NCBI RefSeq assembly: GCF_025947365.1
Contig: NZ_CP110012.1
Location: 1,116,001 to 1,180,000, forward strand
Direction of reading: 5' to 3'
DNA length: 64,000 nucleotides
From: Flavobacterium sp. N502540
Lineage (GTDB): Bacteria; Bacteroidota; Bacteroidia; Flavobacteriales; Flavobacteriaceae
The notes beneath the pieces are model-generated. The model was not told where the DNA came from. It searched no databases and worked only from the letters and a program-made list of their open reading frames with translations. The position numbers and the translations under genes are program-made. Below are positions 25,339 to 34,227 of the stretch, piece by piece (the first letter of the stretch is position 1; every line of letters starts with the position of its first letter).

Positions 25339-26316
25339 TTATTTTCTCGTTTCATCACTCGCTGCACGATCATCACCATAAGTATCCGTACGGTAATGCT
25401 CTTCGTCTCCTTCCAAGATCTTGAGGTAACTGTTATAACGGGACCAGGCAATTTCGTCTTTTTCTAAAGCGGCTTTAATGGCACAGTGTGGTTCTTCTTT
25501 ATGCAAACAATTGTTAAACTTGCATTGATCTTTTAATCGGAAGAATTCCGGAAAATAACCGCTTATTTCTGAAGGTTCCATATCAACAATTCCAAAACCT
25601 TTTATTCCCGGAGTATCGATAATCTGTGCATTAAAAGACAGATCGTACATTTCGGCAAAAGTAGTGGTGTGCTGTCCTTGTTTGCTTTGTTCTGAAATTA
25701 CAGTAGTTTTAAGATGCAAACTTGGTTCCATCGCATTAACCAATGTTGATTTTCCAACACCGGAATGTCCGGAAAACATACTTACTTTACCCACCATCAT
25801 TTCTTTAAGCTTATCCACTCCTTTATTCTCTGTCGAAGAAATACGCAGGCACTTATATCCTATTTCCTGATAAATGTGCTGCAGATAAAGCTGTTCGTCC
25901 AAAGTATTTTCATCCAAAGTATCGATTTTATTAAAAATCAAAACAGCTTCAATTCCATACGCTTCGGCCGTAACTAGAAAACGATCTATGAAACTCGTTG
26001 TTGTTGGCGGATTATTAATGGTAATCAATAAAAAAACCTGATCAATATTAGAAGCAATAATATGAATCTGTTTGGATAAATTAACCGATTTACGAACGAT
26101 ATAGTTTTTTCTTTCGTGAATATTAAAAATCGTTCCGGTTACCGCATCTGAAGTTTGCTCTAATTCATAATCAACAATATCACCTACAGCAATTGGATTA
26201 GTACTTTTAATCCCCTTCATCCTAAACTTCCCTTTCATACGGCATTCTATAAAATCACCTTTTTCTGATTTTACGGTGTACCAACTTCCTGTAGATTTAT
26301 ATACGATTCCTGTCAT
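25339..26316 (-). CDS. rsgA: Ribosome small subunit-dependent GTPase A
   Basis: 325 residues. An N-terminal OB fold (residues 1-70) is followed by a circularly permuted GTPase: NKID (129-132) comes before the P-loop GHSGVGKS (183-190), switch region with HTTTFAEMY, then DTPG (234-237). The C-terminal zinc site uses Cys265, Cys270, His272 and Cys278. It helps late 30S maturation. The order G4-G5-G1-G2-G3 is diagnostic. First gene of the minus-strand run rsgA-dtd-DUF3857 pair. Confidence 0.97.
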   Translation of the reverse strand: MTGIVYKSTGSWYTVKSEKGDFIECRMKGKFRMKGIKSTNPIAVGDIVDYELEQTSDAVTGTIFNIHERKNYIVRKSVNLSKQIHIIASNIDQVFLLITINNPPTTTSFIDRFLVTAEAYGIEAVLIFNKIDTLDENTLDEQLYLQHIYQEIGYKCLRISSTENKGVDKLKEMMVGKVSMFSGHSGVGKSTLVNAMEPSLHLKTTVISEQSKQGQHTTTFAEMYDLSFNAQIIDTPGIKGFGIVDMEPSEISGYFPEFFRLKDQCKFNNCLHKEEPHCAIKAALEKDEIAWSRYNSYLKILEGDEEHYRTDTYGDDRAASDETRK

Positions 26317-26453
26317 TCTATATTTTTAGATTGCTGATTTTAGTTTTTAGATTATGCTTTGAACTAAAAAATAAAAGGCAAAATTACGTTTTTAGAATTG
26401 AACAACGCAACTTCGCCTTTTAAAATTAAAGACTTACTCTTTATTTGAAAGAT

Positions 26454-29400
26454 TTACCAGATAATTTCGGCTAAAACATCATTCTCTTTAACTTTTCCTA
26501 ACTGAATCGTTTTTAATGTTTTCGTCGTCTTCCCTTCTCTTGTGATATAAATTTCTACCATAATAGTTGCAGGACCATCTTCAGTCAACTTTGTTTCGCC
26601 AAAATAATTCGTTTTGATTTTATATTGCCCTTTAAGAGCGTTTCTAATTAAATACTGCTCTGGACCGTAACCTTGTATAAAATCCTTTGAAAACCTTCCT
26701 CCTGCTTGCGTCTCTTTATGACCATAATAACATTCTTCACCATTTGGTTCAATTACATGAAGATCTAAATCAACATCCATCTGATTCCAGTTCATTACTA
26801 TTCTAATATCAACAGGCATTTTGTCCAAATATTTTTTATCTAATTTCCCAGTTTTTAATCCCGTATGTTCTGTAATCATTCGATTTAAATCCATCAAAAC
26901 AATATCTTCAACTCCCTCATAATGGCCACGCATTTCGCCATAGTAATTCACTTCCAGCGCTTTGATTAATTCATCAAAAGCTTCCTGATATTTTCCGTCA
27001 TCTTCAAGAGTCAATGCATAATCACGTAAACTTTGTGGCTCATGCGACCTCCATTTCGCTACTTGTTTCGCTGTAAATACTGCATCATCATAATCCTGCC
27101 ACTGACGTAAAGTATAAGTTAATGTTTTATATAGCTGATGATTTTCTAAACCTAAATCGGCAATATTACTAAGGATCAGCAACGCTTTTTTTACATCGCC
27201 CTGATTGTAGAAAAAGTGTGCTACATCAAAATAAAAACTTGGATTTCTTTCCTGTGCTTTTCTTAATTCAAAATACAAATCATATTGTTTTTCTTTTGGA
27301 GCCGCAGCCAAAGCTTTTAAATACAATCTGTCCGGGTTCCAGATTTTAAACTTGTTCGGATTTTTTGTCGTAATGCTAATAACCCCATTTACCCCTCGAC
27401 TGCCATAAATAGAGGTAACAGAAGGATCTGTAATTTTATCCACCGAAAGCATATTTGCATTTACTATATCTTCTAGTGTACCATCAAAAATTTGTCCATC
27501 AACAATTATTAAAAGCTCCTTGTTTTTAGTATCAGACAAATATCCTCTTACGACAGTTGTACTATAATCATCTTCTTTCTTTGTTTTGACTCCCTCGGGT
27601 TTAACAACAGATTGCGTCAGAGTATTTGCTAACCCTGGAGCAATATTTCTTGAAGGTCGGTACGATTTCTCTTTTTGGGATTGATTTTCTACAGACTCCA
27701 ATCTCATTGCAGATACTGGTGAAGCGTCATATACATTGTCATCTTCGATAACTTCACTTGCTGGTCCCGAACCAACAGGCTCATCAACTATCAAAACAGC
27801 ATCAGCATCACCTTTTATTGTTTCAGCGCCTCTCTTTTTCTTGGATTTAGGCAAAACTTTTGGCGCTACATATTTTTTATCTAGTTTCCACCAAAAATTC
27901 AATGCTGTAAAATAACCATCTACATTCTCCCAATTACTATTGTGTTTTGCTAGGCGACTTTCTTGTTCCTGTTTTTTTATCTTGTCAAATTCGGCACGCA
28001 ATTCTGCTGGCGGAATAATATCATACATGATATAATCCTGAAGATTCTCCAGAACTATCAACGATGTGTTTTTGGCAATAATTCCGTATTTCTTTCCTAA
28101 AGTTTCAATTTCTTCGGCATTTTTGTCATATTGCAATTCAAGATTTGCAATTTTCTTTTGCACCCAAAGCTTTTCAATATTGACTTCACTTGTATTTTGA
28201 TTTGCTGCATCGAATGCTATTTTTCTTTCCAAAACAGCATCATCTCCATTACCAAACAATAACGTAATTTCATTTTTTTGATTTAATGATATTCCAGAAA
28301 AACTAAAATTTCCTGAAACCGAACTTCCTTCCATCGGAAATAAATCAGTAATTAGAAGATTTTCTTTTATTCCCAAAAATTTCAGATTTGTATTAATCAA
28401 TTTATCTAAAGCATTTTCTGTGCTCAATTGATTTAAATTAATGAAACTACCTCCTGTTTTTGAAGAGGAGTAATTTAAAAACGCAAAGTCAGCAGAAACA
28501 GAAGACGAAATGTTAAACACTGCTTTTTTAGTTTTTGGAAATGAGTTTTCACTCAACGACGACAAGCCATCTGTAGAAAACAAATACTGATCATGATTTG
28601 CAAAATTCAATTGCGAATAACGGGTTCCGCCATCGTATTTTGTGTTTTCTAAAACCGTTTTTAATTCACTCCAATTTCCATCAGAAATCACAAACTCTTT
28701 TCGTTTTTCGAAAGTGTAATTCAAAAGATACAAAGTCACTTTTGTATTCTTTATTTTTTGAAAATAAGCTTCCAATAAATCTAATTCTTTTTTAAGGTCA
28801 CGATTCTGACAACTCAAAGAATTATCCCAGATCAAACCAATTGAAGAAGGTGTTTTTCTTGATTTTGTATTACCTTCAATAAAAACATTCCCATAAAAAT
28901 AATACTGACCACCTGCATCTTGAGTCAAAACACTTGGTGTATTATTTTGTATCGGAACTTCAAAAACTAATTTTTCATCCGGCTGATAATTTTCTTTTTC
29001 GAAAGAAGCTTCGAAAGACTGATTCCATTTCGAGAAAGAAATTCTCGTTGATTTTTCAGTAATTTTTGGAGAAGTTGAAACTCCAATAACAGAAATCTTC
29101 ACTGAAAATTTATCTAACTTTTTAGGATAACGACTCATCAATTGGTACACCAGATTGCCTTTATCAAAAGCTGAAAGTTCTTCTTCGTAACCAATAATCA
29201 CGGTTCGTTCTCCATTTGGCAGTAACGGATAAATTCTGGTTCTAAAATTATTTCCATCTACTTTCTCCAATAATCCCGGGTCAACACGACGATGTTCAAT
29301 CGCTTCAAAAACCTGTTTCCCTTTATTTTTATTAACCGGAACTGCTTCACGTATTTTTCCGTTAATATCAATAGCATATCTGGAAACCGAAACATTTTCC

Positions 29401-29666
29401 GGTAACGGAAAAATAAGTTCTGCCTCCATCTGACGGGTTCCTGAATTAAAAAAGTGCATTTCGGCAGTAGTATAAGCAATGTTTCCTACCACTTTTACAT
29501 TGACGAAAAGCTTGTTCATTCTCACTTTTTCAGCATCCTCTCCTTTAACCGTTAGTTCAGGACTTTGTGCGAAACTTTTTATTCCAATAAACAAAAAGAA
29601 TAAAAACAATACATGCAAATTCATCCGAAAAATGCCCGGCACAGACGAAAACAATTTTGACTTCAT
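26454..29666 (-). CDS. Large secreted VIT-domain protein with internal TonB-plug-like segment and C-terminal DUF2135
   Basis: About 1070 residues from the ATG at 29666, which starts a signal peptide (LHVLFLFFLFIGIKSFAQ). Order of parts: VIT domain (residues about 35-190, including FPLPENVSVSRYAIDINGK and YPLLPNGERTVIIGYEEEL); a vWA-like region (IGLIWDNSLSCQNRDLKKEL, with the MIDAS DxSxS degraded to DNSLS); a coiled middle; a plug-like block (RGYLSDTKNKELLIIVDGQI ... SVDKITDPSVTSIYGSRGVNGVISITTKNP) as in TonB-dependent receptors but without a barrel; TPR-like helices; and DUF2135 at the end (DLDLHVIEPNGEECYYGHKE). Role unknown, probably envelope-located. Confidence 0.8.
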   Translation of the reverse strand: MKSKLFSSVPGIFRMNLHVLFLFFLFIGIKSFAQSPELTVKGEDAEKVRMNKLFVNVKVVGNIAYTTAEMHFFNSGTRQMEAELIFPLPENVSVSRYAIDINGKIREAVPVNKNKGKQVFEAIEHRRVDPGLLEKVDGNNFRTRIYPLLPNGERTVIIGYEEELSAFDKGNLVYQLMSRYPKKLDKFSVKISVIGVSTSPKITEKSTRISFSKWNQSFEASFEKENYQPDEKLVFEVPIQNNTPSVLTQDAGGQYYFYGNVFIEGNTKSRKTPSSIGLIWDNSLSCQNRDLKKELDLLEAYFQKIKNTKVTLYLLNYTFEKRKEFVISDGNWSELKTVLENTKYDGGTRYSQLNFANHDQYLFSTDGLSSLSENSFPKTKKAVFNISSSVSADFAFLNYSSSKTGGSFINLNQLSTENALDKLINTNLKFLGIKENLLITDLFPMEGSSVSGNFSFSGISLNQKNEITLLFGNGDDAVLERKIAFDAANQNTSEVNIEKLWVQKKIANLELQYDKNAEEIETLGKKYGIIAKNTSLIVLENLQDYIMYDIIPPAELRAEFDKIKKQEQESRLAKHNSNWENVDGYFTALNFWWKLDKKYVAPKVLPKSKKKRGAETIKGDADAVLIVDEPVGSGPASEVIEDDNVYDASPVSAMRLESVENQSQKEKSYRPSRNIAPGLANTLTQSVVKPEGVKTKKEDDYSTTVVRGYLSDTKNKELLIIVDGQIFDGTLEDIVNANMLSVDKITDPSVTSIYGSRGVNGVISITTKNPNKFKIWNPDRLYLKALAAAPKEKQYDLYFELRKAQERNPSFYFDVAHFFYNQGDVKKALLILSNIADLGLENHQLYKTLTYTLRQWQDYDDAVFTAKQVAKWRSHEPQSLRDYALTLEDDGKYQEAFDELIKALEVNYYGEMRGHYEGVEDIVLMDLNRMITEHTGLKTGKLDKKYLDKMPVDIRIVMNWNQMDVDLDLHVIEPNGEECYYGHKETQAGGRFSKDFIQGYGPEQYLIRNALKGQYKIKTNYFGETKLTEDGPATIMVEIYITREGKTTKTLKTIQLGKVKENDVLAEIIW

Positions 29667-29740
29667 GATACGAAAATTTAGGTTTATACTTTTATAGAGA
29701 ACAAAAAACATCAAAAGGTTGGGAAGATACTATTTATTTC

Positions 29741-29780
29741 AAAAAAAAAATCTCCAAAGCCAAAAAACAAAGGAGATTTA
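29741..29780 (-). terminator. Terminator of the Phe/Tyr operon
   Basis: AAATCTCC (29748-29755) pairs with GGAGATTT (29772-29779); on the minus strand it is followed by a run of ten T residues. It lies about 105 bases after the last gene's stop. Confidence 0.8.
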
Positions 29781-29884
29781 ATGTAAAAAAAACAATCTAT
29801 TTTTAAAATTGTGACATAAAAAAATCGTAGAGCAGCGTTTAAAAAGCTCCAATAAACTTATATCACTTATGTGTTTAGAAAAAA

Positions 29885-30967
29885 TTATGCATTGAAAACT
29901 TTTTCCTGGTGACCAATACTTTCCTGGTGAATTGCTTTAAACATTCTCAAAACGAATTCTTCGGTAAGTCCTTTTTTCTCTCCTTCCAAAATCATTTTTC
30001 CTAAGATTTCATTCCAACGGTTGTTTTGAAGAATCGCAACGTTTGCATCTTTTTTCACCTGTCCGATTTCATCAGCAACTTTCATACGTTTTCCAAGCAA
30101 CTCTAATAAGTTAGCATCCAAAACGTCAATATTTGCTCTTAATTTCTTCATTTTTTGGTTGTACTCGTCTGTAGTATCATCTGTTTTTCTGATTGTCAAA
30201 TCTTTTATGATTTGCTTCAGCGCCTCAGGAGTTACTTGTTGAGCGGCATCACTCCAGGCATTGTCCGGATCGTAGTGCGTTTCGATAATCATACCATCAT
30301 AATTCAAATCCAAAGCTTCCTGAGTCACTTCGAAAATCATGTTACGGTTTCCGGTAATATGAGACGGATCGATGATTAATGGCAGATCAGGGAATTTATT
30401 TTGCAATTCGATTGCAATTTGCCATTCCGGAATGTTTCTGTATTTTGTTTTTTCGTAAGTCGAAAATCCTCTGTGAATCACTCCTAATTTTTCGATTCCT
30501 GCCATATGCAAACGCTCCACACCACCTAACCATAAAGCTAAATCAGGGTTTACCGGATTTTTAACCAAAACGATTTTATCTGTTCCTTTCAAAGTATCTG
30601 CAATTTCCTGAACTGCAAAAGGGTTTGCCGTTGTACGGGCACCCACCCATAAAACGTCGATATCGTGTTCTAAAGCCAATTTACAGTGTGCTGCAGTTGC
30701 TACTTCAGTTCCCATTAATAAACCGGTTTCAGCTTTCGCTTTTTGTAACCATTTCAAACCAATTTCTCCAACACCCTCAAATCCTCCCGGACGTGTTCTT
30801 GGTTTCCAGATTCCTGCTCTGAACACACTAACTTTTGAATCTTTCAATTCACGTGCGATCTTCAATACCTGATCTTCTGTTTCTGCGCTGCATGGTCCTG
30901 CTATCACAAGTGGGTGATTTAAATTGAAATCTTCTAACCACTTTCTCATTTCTTTCTTATTTTCCAT
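29885..30967 (-). CDS. Bifunctional 3-deoxy-7-phosphoheptulonate synthase / chorismate mutase
   Basis: 360 residues. The first about 265 residues are a KDPG-aldolase-like class I-beta DAHP synthase: VIAGPCSAETEDQ, FRAGIWKPRTRPGGFEGVGE, WVGARTTANPFAVQEIA, KNPVNPDLALW and IDPSHITGNR. The last about 90 are an AroQ chorismate mutase (KLRANIDVLDANLLELLGKR ... EIGQVKKDANVAILQNNRW). It therefore makes the first intermediate of the shikimate pathway and converts chorismate to prephenate. The mutase domain can also give allosteric control of the synthase by prephenate in such fusions. Last gene of the operon, 12 bases after tyrA. Confidence 0.95.
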   Translation of the reverse strand: MENKKEMRKWLEDFNLNHPLVIAGPCSAETEDQVLKIARELKDSKVSVFRAGIWKPRTRPGGFEGVGEIGLKWLQKAKAETGLLMGTEVATAAHCKLALEHDIDVLWVGARTTANPFAVQEIADTLKGTDKIVLVKNPVNPDLALWLGGVERLHMAGIEKLGVIHRGFSTYEKTKYRNIPEWQIAIELQNKFPDLPLIIDPSHITGNRNMIFEVTQEALDLNYDGMIIETHYDPDNAWSDAAQQVTPEALKQIIKDLTIRKTDDTTDEYNQKMKKLRANIDVLDANLLELLGKRMKVADEIGQVKKDANVAILQNNRWNEILGKMILEGEKKGLTEEFVLRMFKAIHQESIGHQEKVFNA

Positions 30968-30979
30968 CTTTGTTATAGT

Positions 30980-31837
30980 TTATTTTTTAATTGTTAATCC
31001 GTTTAATATTTCTTTAATTTTATTGGTGCTTTCCATTTCTTCAAAAATGGCGCTATAATCTTCTTCTTTCAGCAAATCTCTAAACCGACTGAGATTTGAA
31101 ATGTATGCTTCTAAAGTTTCGAGAACGTATTCTTTATTCTGCTCAAAAATGGGCGTCCACATTGCAGGAGAACTTTTGGCCAGACGCACTGTACTTTCAA
31201 ATCCGCTTCCCGCCATATCGAAAATATCCTGCTCGTCTTTTTCTTTATTCATTACCGTTTTCCCGAGCATAAACGAACTGATGTGCGATAAATGCGAGAC
31301 ATAAGCAATGTGTTTGTCGTGTGAAACCGGATCCATGTATCGAATTCTCATCCCTATTTCAGCAAAAAGCTTTAATGCTTTCTCCTGCAATTTAAAAGTG
31401 GTTTTTTCCACTTCACAGATAATATTTGTTTTCCCTTTAAACAACCCTCTTATCGCTGCCGAGGGCCCTGAGAACTCTGTACCGGCAATTGGATGTGTGG
31501 CAATAAAATTCCTTCTCTTTGGGTGGCTTGCTACTGCATCACAAATTGGTTTTTTAGTCGACCCTACTTCAAAAACGATGGTTTTGTCGCCCACTAAATC
31601 CAGTACTTTAGGCAAAACCGTTAGTGCCACATCTACAGGAACCGAAACAATTACAAAATCAGCTCCTGACAAATCTTCAAAATGTCCTTCCTGATCAATA
31701 ACTCCTAAATCAATTGCTTCCTGCAGGTGTTTTTCATTACTGTCAATTCCAAAAACAGCTGCATTTGGATGTTGGTCCTTGATGTCCAACACCATCGAAC
31801 CGCCAATTAATCCTATTCCTATTACGTATATTTTCAT
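30980..31837 (-). CDS. tyrA: Prephenate dehydrogenase
   Basis: 285 residues. It oxidises prephenate to 4-hydroxyphenylpyruvate in tyrosine synthesis. The NAD-binding GIGLIGGS is at residues 7-14. Other marks: VIVSVPVDVALTVLP, the catalytic region FIATHPIAGTEFSGPSAA, MDPVSHDKHIAYVSHLSHIS and GFESTVRLAKSSPAMW. Length fits the single-domain form, without the mutase, which here is fused to the DAHP synthase instead. Third gene in the pheA-led operon; the gap to the aminotransferase (31838-31962) carries a palindromic repeat. Confidence 0.95.
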   Translation of the reverse strand: MKIYVIGIGLIGGSMVLDIKDQHPNAAVFGIDSNEKHLQEAIDLGVIDQEGHFEDLSGADFVIVSVPVDVALTVLPKVLDLVGDKTIVFEVGSTKKPICDAVASHPKRRNFIATHPIAGTEFSGPSAAIRGLFKGKTNIICEVEKTTFKLQEKALKLFAEIGMRIRYMDPVSHDKHIAYVSHLSHISSFMLGKTVMNKEKDEQDIFDMAGSGFESTVRLAKSSPAMWTPIFEQNKEYVLETLEAYISNLSRFRDLLKEEDYSAIFEEMESTNKIKEILNGLTIKK

Positions 31838-31878
31838 AATATTCCTTTAATTTCCAATTTTTGATCTTATTTGTCTCC

Positions 31879-31932
31879 CTGAGCGAAGTCGAAGGTCGCT
31901 CCAATTGGAACGTGGGCTTCGACTTCGCTCAG
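31879..31932. repeat. Palindromic intergenic repeat with 16-bp arms
   Basis: CTGAGCGAAGTCGAAG (31879-31894) and CTTCGACTTCGCTCAG (31917-31932) are perfect inverted copies separated by 22 bases. It lies inside the Phe/Tyr operon between aminotransferase and tyrA. Repeats with this core are scattered in flavobacterial genomes (from general knowledge); as RNA it could form a stable hairpin that affects mRNA stability or readthrough. Confidence 0.85.
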
Positions 31933-31962
31933 CCCAACAATCTAAAATCTGATATCTAAAAT

Positions 31963-33108
31963 TTAAAATCGCTCTATCGCTTCTTGTACTTTTTCTTCTT
32001 TTACACACAATGAGAATCTGATGTATCCTTCGCCGTTGCTCCCGAAAATAGTCCCTGGCGTGATGAAAATATGTTTCTCGTATAATATTTCGTCAATGAA
32101 CTTCTCTGCTGACGCTATCCCTTCCGGAAGTTTTGCCCAAACAAATAGTCCAACACCTTCTTTATAAACTTCGCAGCCCAATTTCTCTGCTAATTTTTCT
32201 GTTAATTCTCTACGGCGTCTGTAAATTACATTCTGATCTTCGAACCAACTTTTATCACAATTTAAAGCTGCAACGGCGCCTTTCTGAATTCCGTAAAACA
32301 TACCGCTGTCCATATTGCTTTTTACTTTCAAAACAGCATCGATAATTTCAGGCTTCCCTAAAACCATTCCAACTCTCCAGCCGGCCATATTGAATGTTTT
32401 ACTCAATGAATTCAATTCTAAAGCCACATCCTTTGCCCCTTCAACCTGCAGCAAACTCATTGGATTATCATTTAAAACAAAACTATACGGATTATCGTTA
32501 ACCAATAGTATGTTGTGTTTTTTAGCAAAAGCAACCAATTTTTCAAATAACGTCAAGCTTCCTCTTGCACCCGTTGGCATATGAGGATACCCCAGCCACA
32601 TCAGTTTTACTTTCTCCAGCTCTAATTTTTCTAAAGCTTCAAAATCCGGCTCCCACGCATTTGCTTCTTTCAAATCATAATAAACCGGAACTGCTCCAAC
32701 CAAATTGGTTACCGAAGTATAGGTCGGATAACCCGGATTCGGAATTAAAACATGATCGCCTTCATTTAAAAATGCTAACGAAATGTGCATAATTCCTTCT
32801 TTCGAACCCATCAAAGGCAAAATCTCATTGTTCGGATTCAACACAACACCAAACTGATTCTGATAAAAATCAGCCATTCCTTTTCTCAATTCCGGCAACC
32901 CCTGATAGCTTTGATAGCCATGCCCGTTTTCCTCCTGAATTGCTGCGGCTACCGCTTCAATTACTGCTTTAGACGGACTCAAATCAGGGCTTCCGATGCC
33001 CATATTGATGATAGGTTTTCCTTCAGATTGCAGTTGACGAACTTCTCTCAATTTTGAGGAGAAGTAGTATTCTTCAACTGTATCTAATCGTTTTGCTGTT
33101 GTGATCAT
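31963..33108 (-). CDS. Pyridoxal-phosphate aminotransferase, class I/II (probably aromatic)
   Basis: 381 residues. The cofactor lysine is in ELNSLSKTFNMAGWRVG; other class I marks are MGIGSPDLSPS, LPLMGSKEGI, NPGYPTYTS, VNDNPYSFVLN and GEGYIRFSLCV. Sequence style is close to the LL-diaminopimelate/aspartate-type subgroup (Ig). In this operon, between pheA and tyrA, it most likely transaminates phenylpyruvate and 4-hydroxyphenylpyruvate to Phe and Tyr. Function is thus inferred from context; a broader specificity is possible. Confidence 0.88.
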   Translation of the reverse strand: MITTAKRLDTVEEYYFSSKLREVRQLQSEGKPIINMGIGSPDLSPSKAVIEAVAAAIQEENGHGYQSYQGLPELRKGMADFYQNQFGVVLNPNNEILPLMGSKEGIMHISLAFLNEGDHVLIPNPGYPTYTSVTNLVGAVPVYYDLKEANAWEPDFEALEKLELEKVKLMWLGYPHMPTGARGSLTLFEKLVAFAKKHNILLVNDNPYSFVLNDNPMSLLQVEGAKDVALELNSLSKTFNMAGWRVGMVLGKPEIIDAVLKVKSNMDSGMFYGIQKGAVAALNCDKSWFEDQNVIYRRRRELTEKLAEKLGCEVYKEGVGLFVWAKLPEGIASAEKFIDEILYEKHIFITPGTIFGSNGEGYIRFSLCVKEEKVQEAIERF

Positions 33109-33211
33109 TTTTTTTGGTTTTAGGCTTTAAGCAGTATGCTTTAGGCTCATTTAAACTTTTTTAATTTGCTGTATTATTCTTTTTAACTTTATGATTTTCG
33201 ACTTTTCAACT

Positions 33212-34051
33212 TTAAGACTCACTTAAAGGTTTTGTGTTTTTGTATTCTCCCAATACTTTAAAATATTCTGCCATAATGTTTAATAACGATTTGGCTTTTG
33301 CAAAATCTTCGTATTTCTCAAAGGTCACGTCTACGAAAAACGAATATTTCCAGGGTGTTTCAATTTTTGGAAGCGACTGAATTTTGGTCAGATTCAATTT
33401 ACAGTCACTCATTACATTTAAAACCGCTGCCAGACTTCCTCTTTTATGGTCCAGTTCAAACTTAATTGAGGCTCTGTTGATTTCATTTTCCGGCAAAAAA
33501 GAATTCTGCTTTTTAATGATTACAAAGCGGGTCATATTGTTTTTGATGGTTTGGATTTCAGGAGCGATAATTTCTAAATTATACATTTCTGAAGCCGTTT
33601 TACTGGCGATCGCTGCAATTCCGGTCAATTGTTTTTCCTGAATTCTTCTTGCCGTTTCGGCCGTATCTTTATCCTCAACCAATTTAATATTTGGATATTG
33701 TTTCAAAAAATCCATGCATTGTAATAAAGCCATCGGATGCGAATGAACCTCTTTTATATCCTCAATTTTCTGACCTTCTAAAGCCATTAAATTTTGGTGA
33801 ATATTCAAATAATGCTCTCCGATAATGTGAATATTATTCTTATCAATCAAGGCATAATTTGGAATAATTGGCCCCGCAATCGAATTTTCAATAGCCATTA
33901 CTGCCTGCTCTGATTTTCCTGAAAGTAGACTGTCAATTAATTCTTCAAAAGATAAACACTCATCAATATCCACGTTTTCAGAGAAATACTCCTTCACTAC
34001 CTGATGGTGAAAAGATCCTTTTATACCTTGTATTGCAATTTTCGTTGTCAT
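33212..34051 (-). CDS. pheA: Prephenate dehydratase
   Basis: 279 residues. It turns prephenate into phenylpyruvate. The catalytic domain shows GIKGSFHHQVVKEYF near the start, AIENSIAG (54-60), HSHPMALLQC, and TRF at 174-176 (in NMTRFVII). A C-terminal ACT domain begins near 194 (DHKRGSLAAVLNVM). The Phe-binding ESRP motif of other dehydratases is QSLP here (225-228), so feedback inhibition by Phe may be weak. Its ATG lies seven bases after the T-run of the attenuator terminator. First gene of the operon pheA-aminotransferase-tyrA-DAHP synthase/mutase. Confidence 0.95.
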   Translation of the reverse strand: MTTKIAIQGIKGSFHHQVVKEYFSENVDIDECLSFEELIDSLLSGKSEQAVMAIENSIAGPIIPNYALIDKNNIHIIGEHYLNIHQNLMALEGQKIEDIKEVHSHPMALLQCMDFLKQYPNIKLVEDKDTAETARRIQEKQLTGIAAIASKTASEMYNLEIIAPEIQTIKNNMTRFVIIKKQNSFLPENEINRASIKFELDHKRGSLAAVLNVMSDCKLNLTKIQSLPKIETPWKYSFFVDVTFEKYEDFAKAKSLLNIMAEYFKVLGEYKNTKPLSES

Positions 34052-34057
34052 ATATTC

Positions 34058-34086
34058 AAAAAAAAATCCTGATTTGCATCAGGATT
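34058..34086 (-). terminator. Attenuator terminator directly upstream of pheA
   Basis: In the mRNA, AATCCTGAT and ATCAGGATT form a nine-base-pair stem around a four-base loop, followed by nine U residues; pheA starts seven bases later. Its 5' arm overlaps ACAATCCT (34081-34088 complement), which can pair instead with AGGATTGT inside the leader ORF (34133-34140 complement). A terminator placed before, not after, a gene with a Phe-rich leader is the hallmark of attenuation. Confidence 0.85.
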
Positions 34087-34117
34087 GTATATTAGTTTTA
34101 TTTGTCTTTTAATTTTC

Positions 34118-34198
34118 TCAAATAACCATAGCACAATCCTCACTTCTACTAAAGAAGAAATAAAAAGAGTTGCTAAAATAAAAACGGTTATGGGTCAT
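34118..34198 (-). CDS. Phe-rich leader peptide of the pheA operon
   Basis: A 26-codon ORF ending with TGA, 66 bases before pheA. It begins MTHNR and contains six Phe (residues 6, 8, 12, 14, 15, 16) and two Tyr (7, 13), with the run FYFFF at 12-16. This is the expected composition of a leader that measures charged tRNA-Phe and tRNA-Tyr. Codons 20-22 contain the antiterminator strand AGGATTGT. A ribosome stalled at the Phe codons would leave that strand free to pair with ACAATCCT and break the terminator; a ribosome reaching the stop would cover it and allow termination. The ATG has an A-rich upstream region typical of Bacteroidota. Confidence 0.8.
   Translation of the reverse strand: MTHNRFYFSNSFYFFFSRSEDCAMVI
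34133..34140 (-). promoter_or_regulatory. Antiterminator strand in the leader ORF
   Basis: Minus-strand AGGATTGT, exactly complementary to ACAATCCT at 34081-34088, which contains most of the first arm of the attenuator hairpin. Mutual exclusion of the two stems follows from the sequence. Confidence 0.7.
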
Positions 34199-34227
34199 TT
34201 TGTTTGTGTTTTTCAATAAATACTCTG

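Noticed and set aside
31308..31694. 128-codon open frame on the plus strand inside tyrA
   Set aside because: Antisense shadow; the minus-strand frame has all tyrA motifs.
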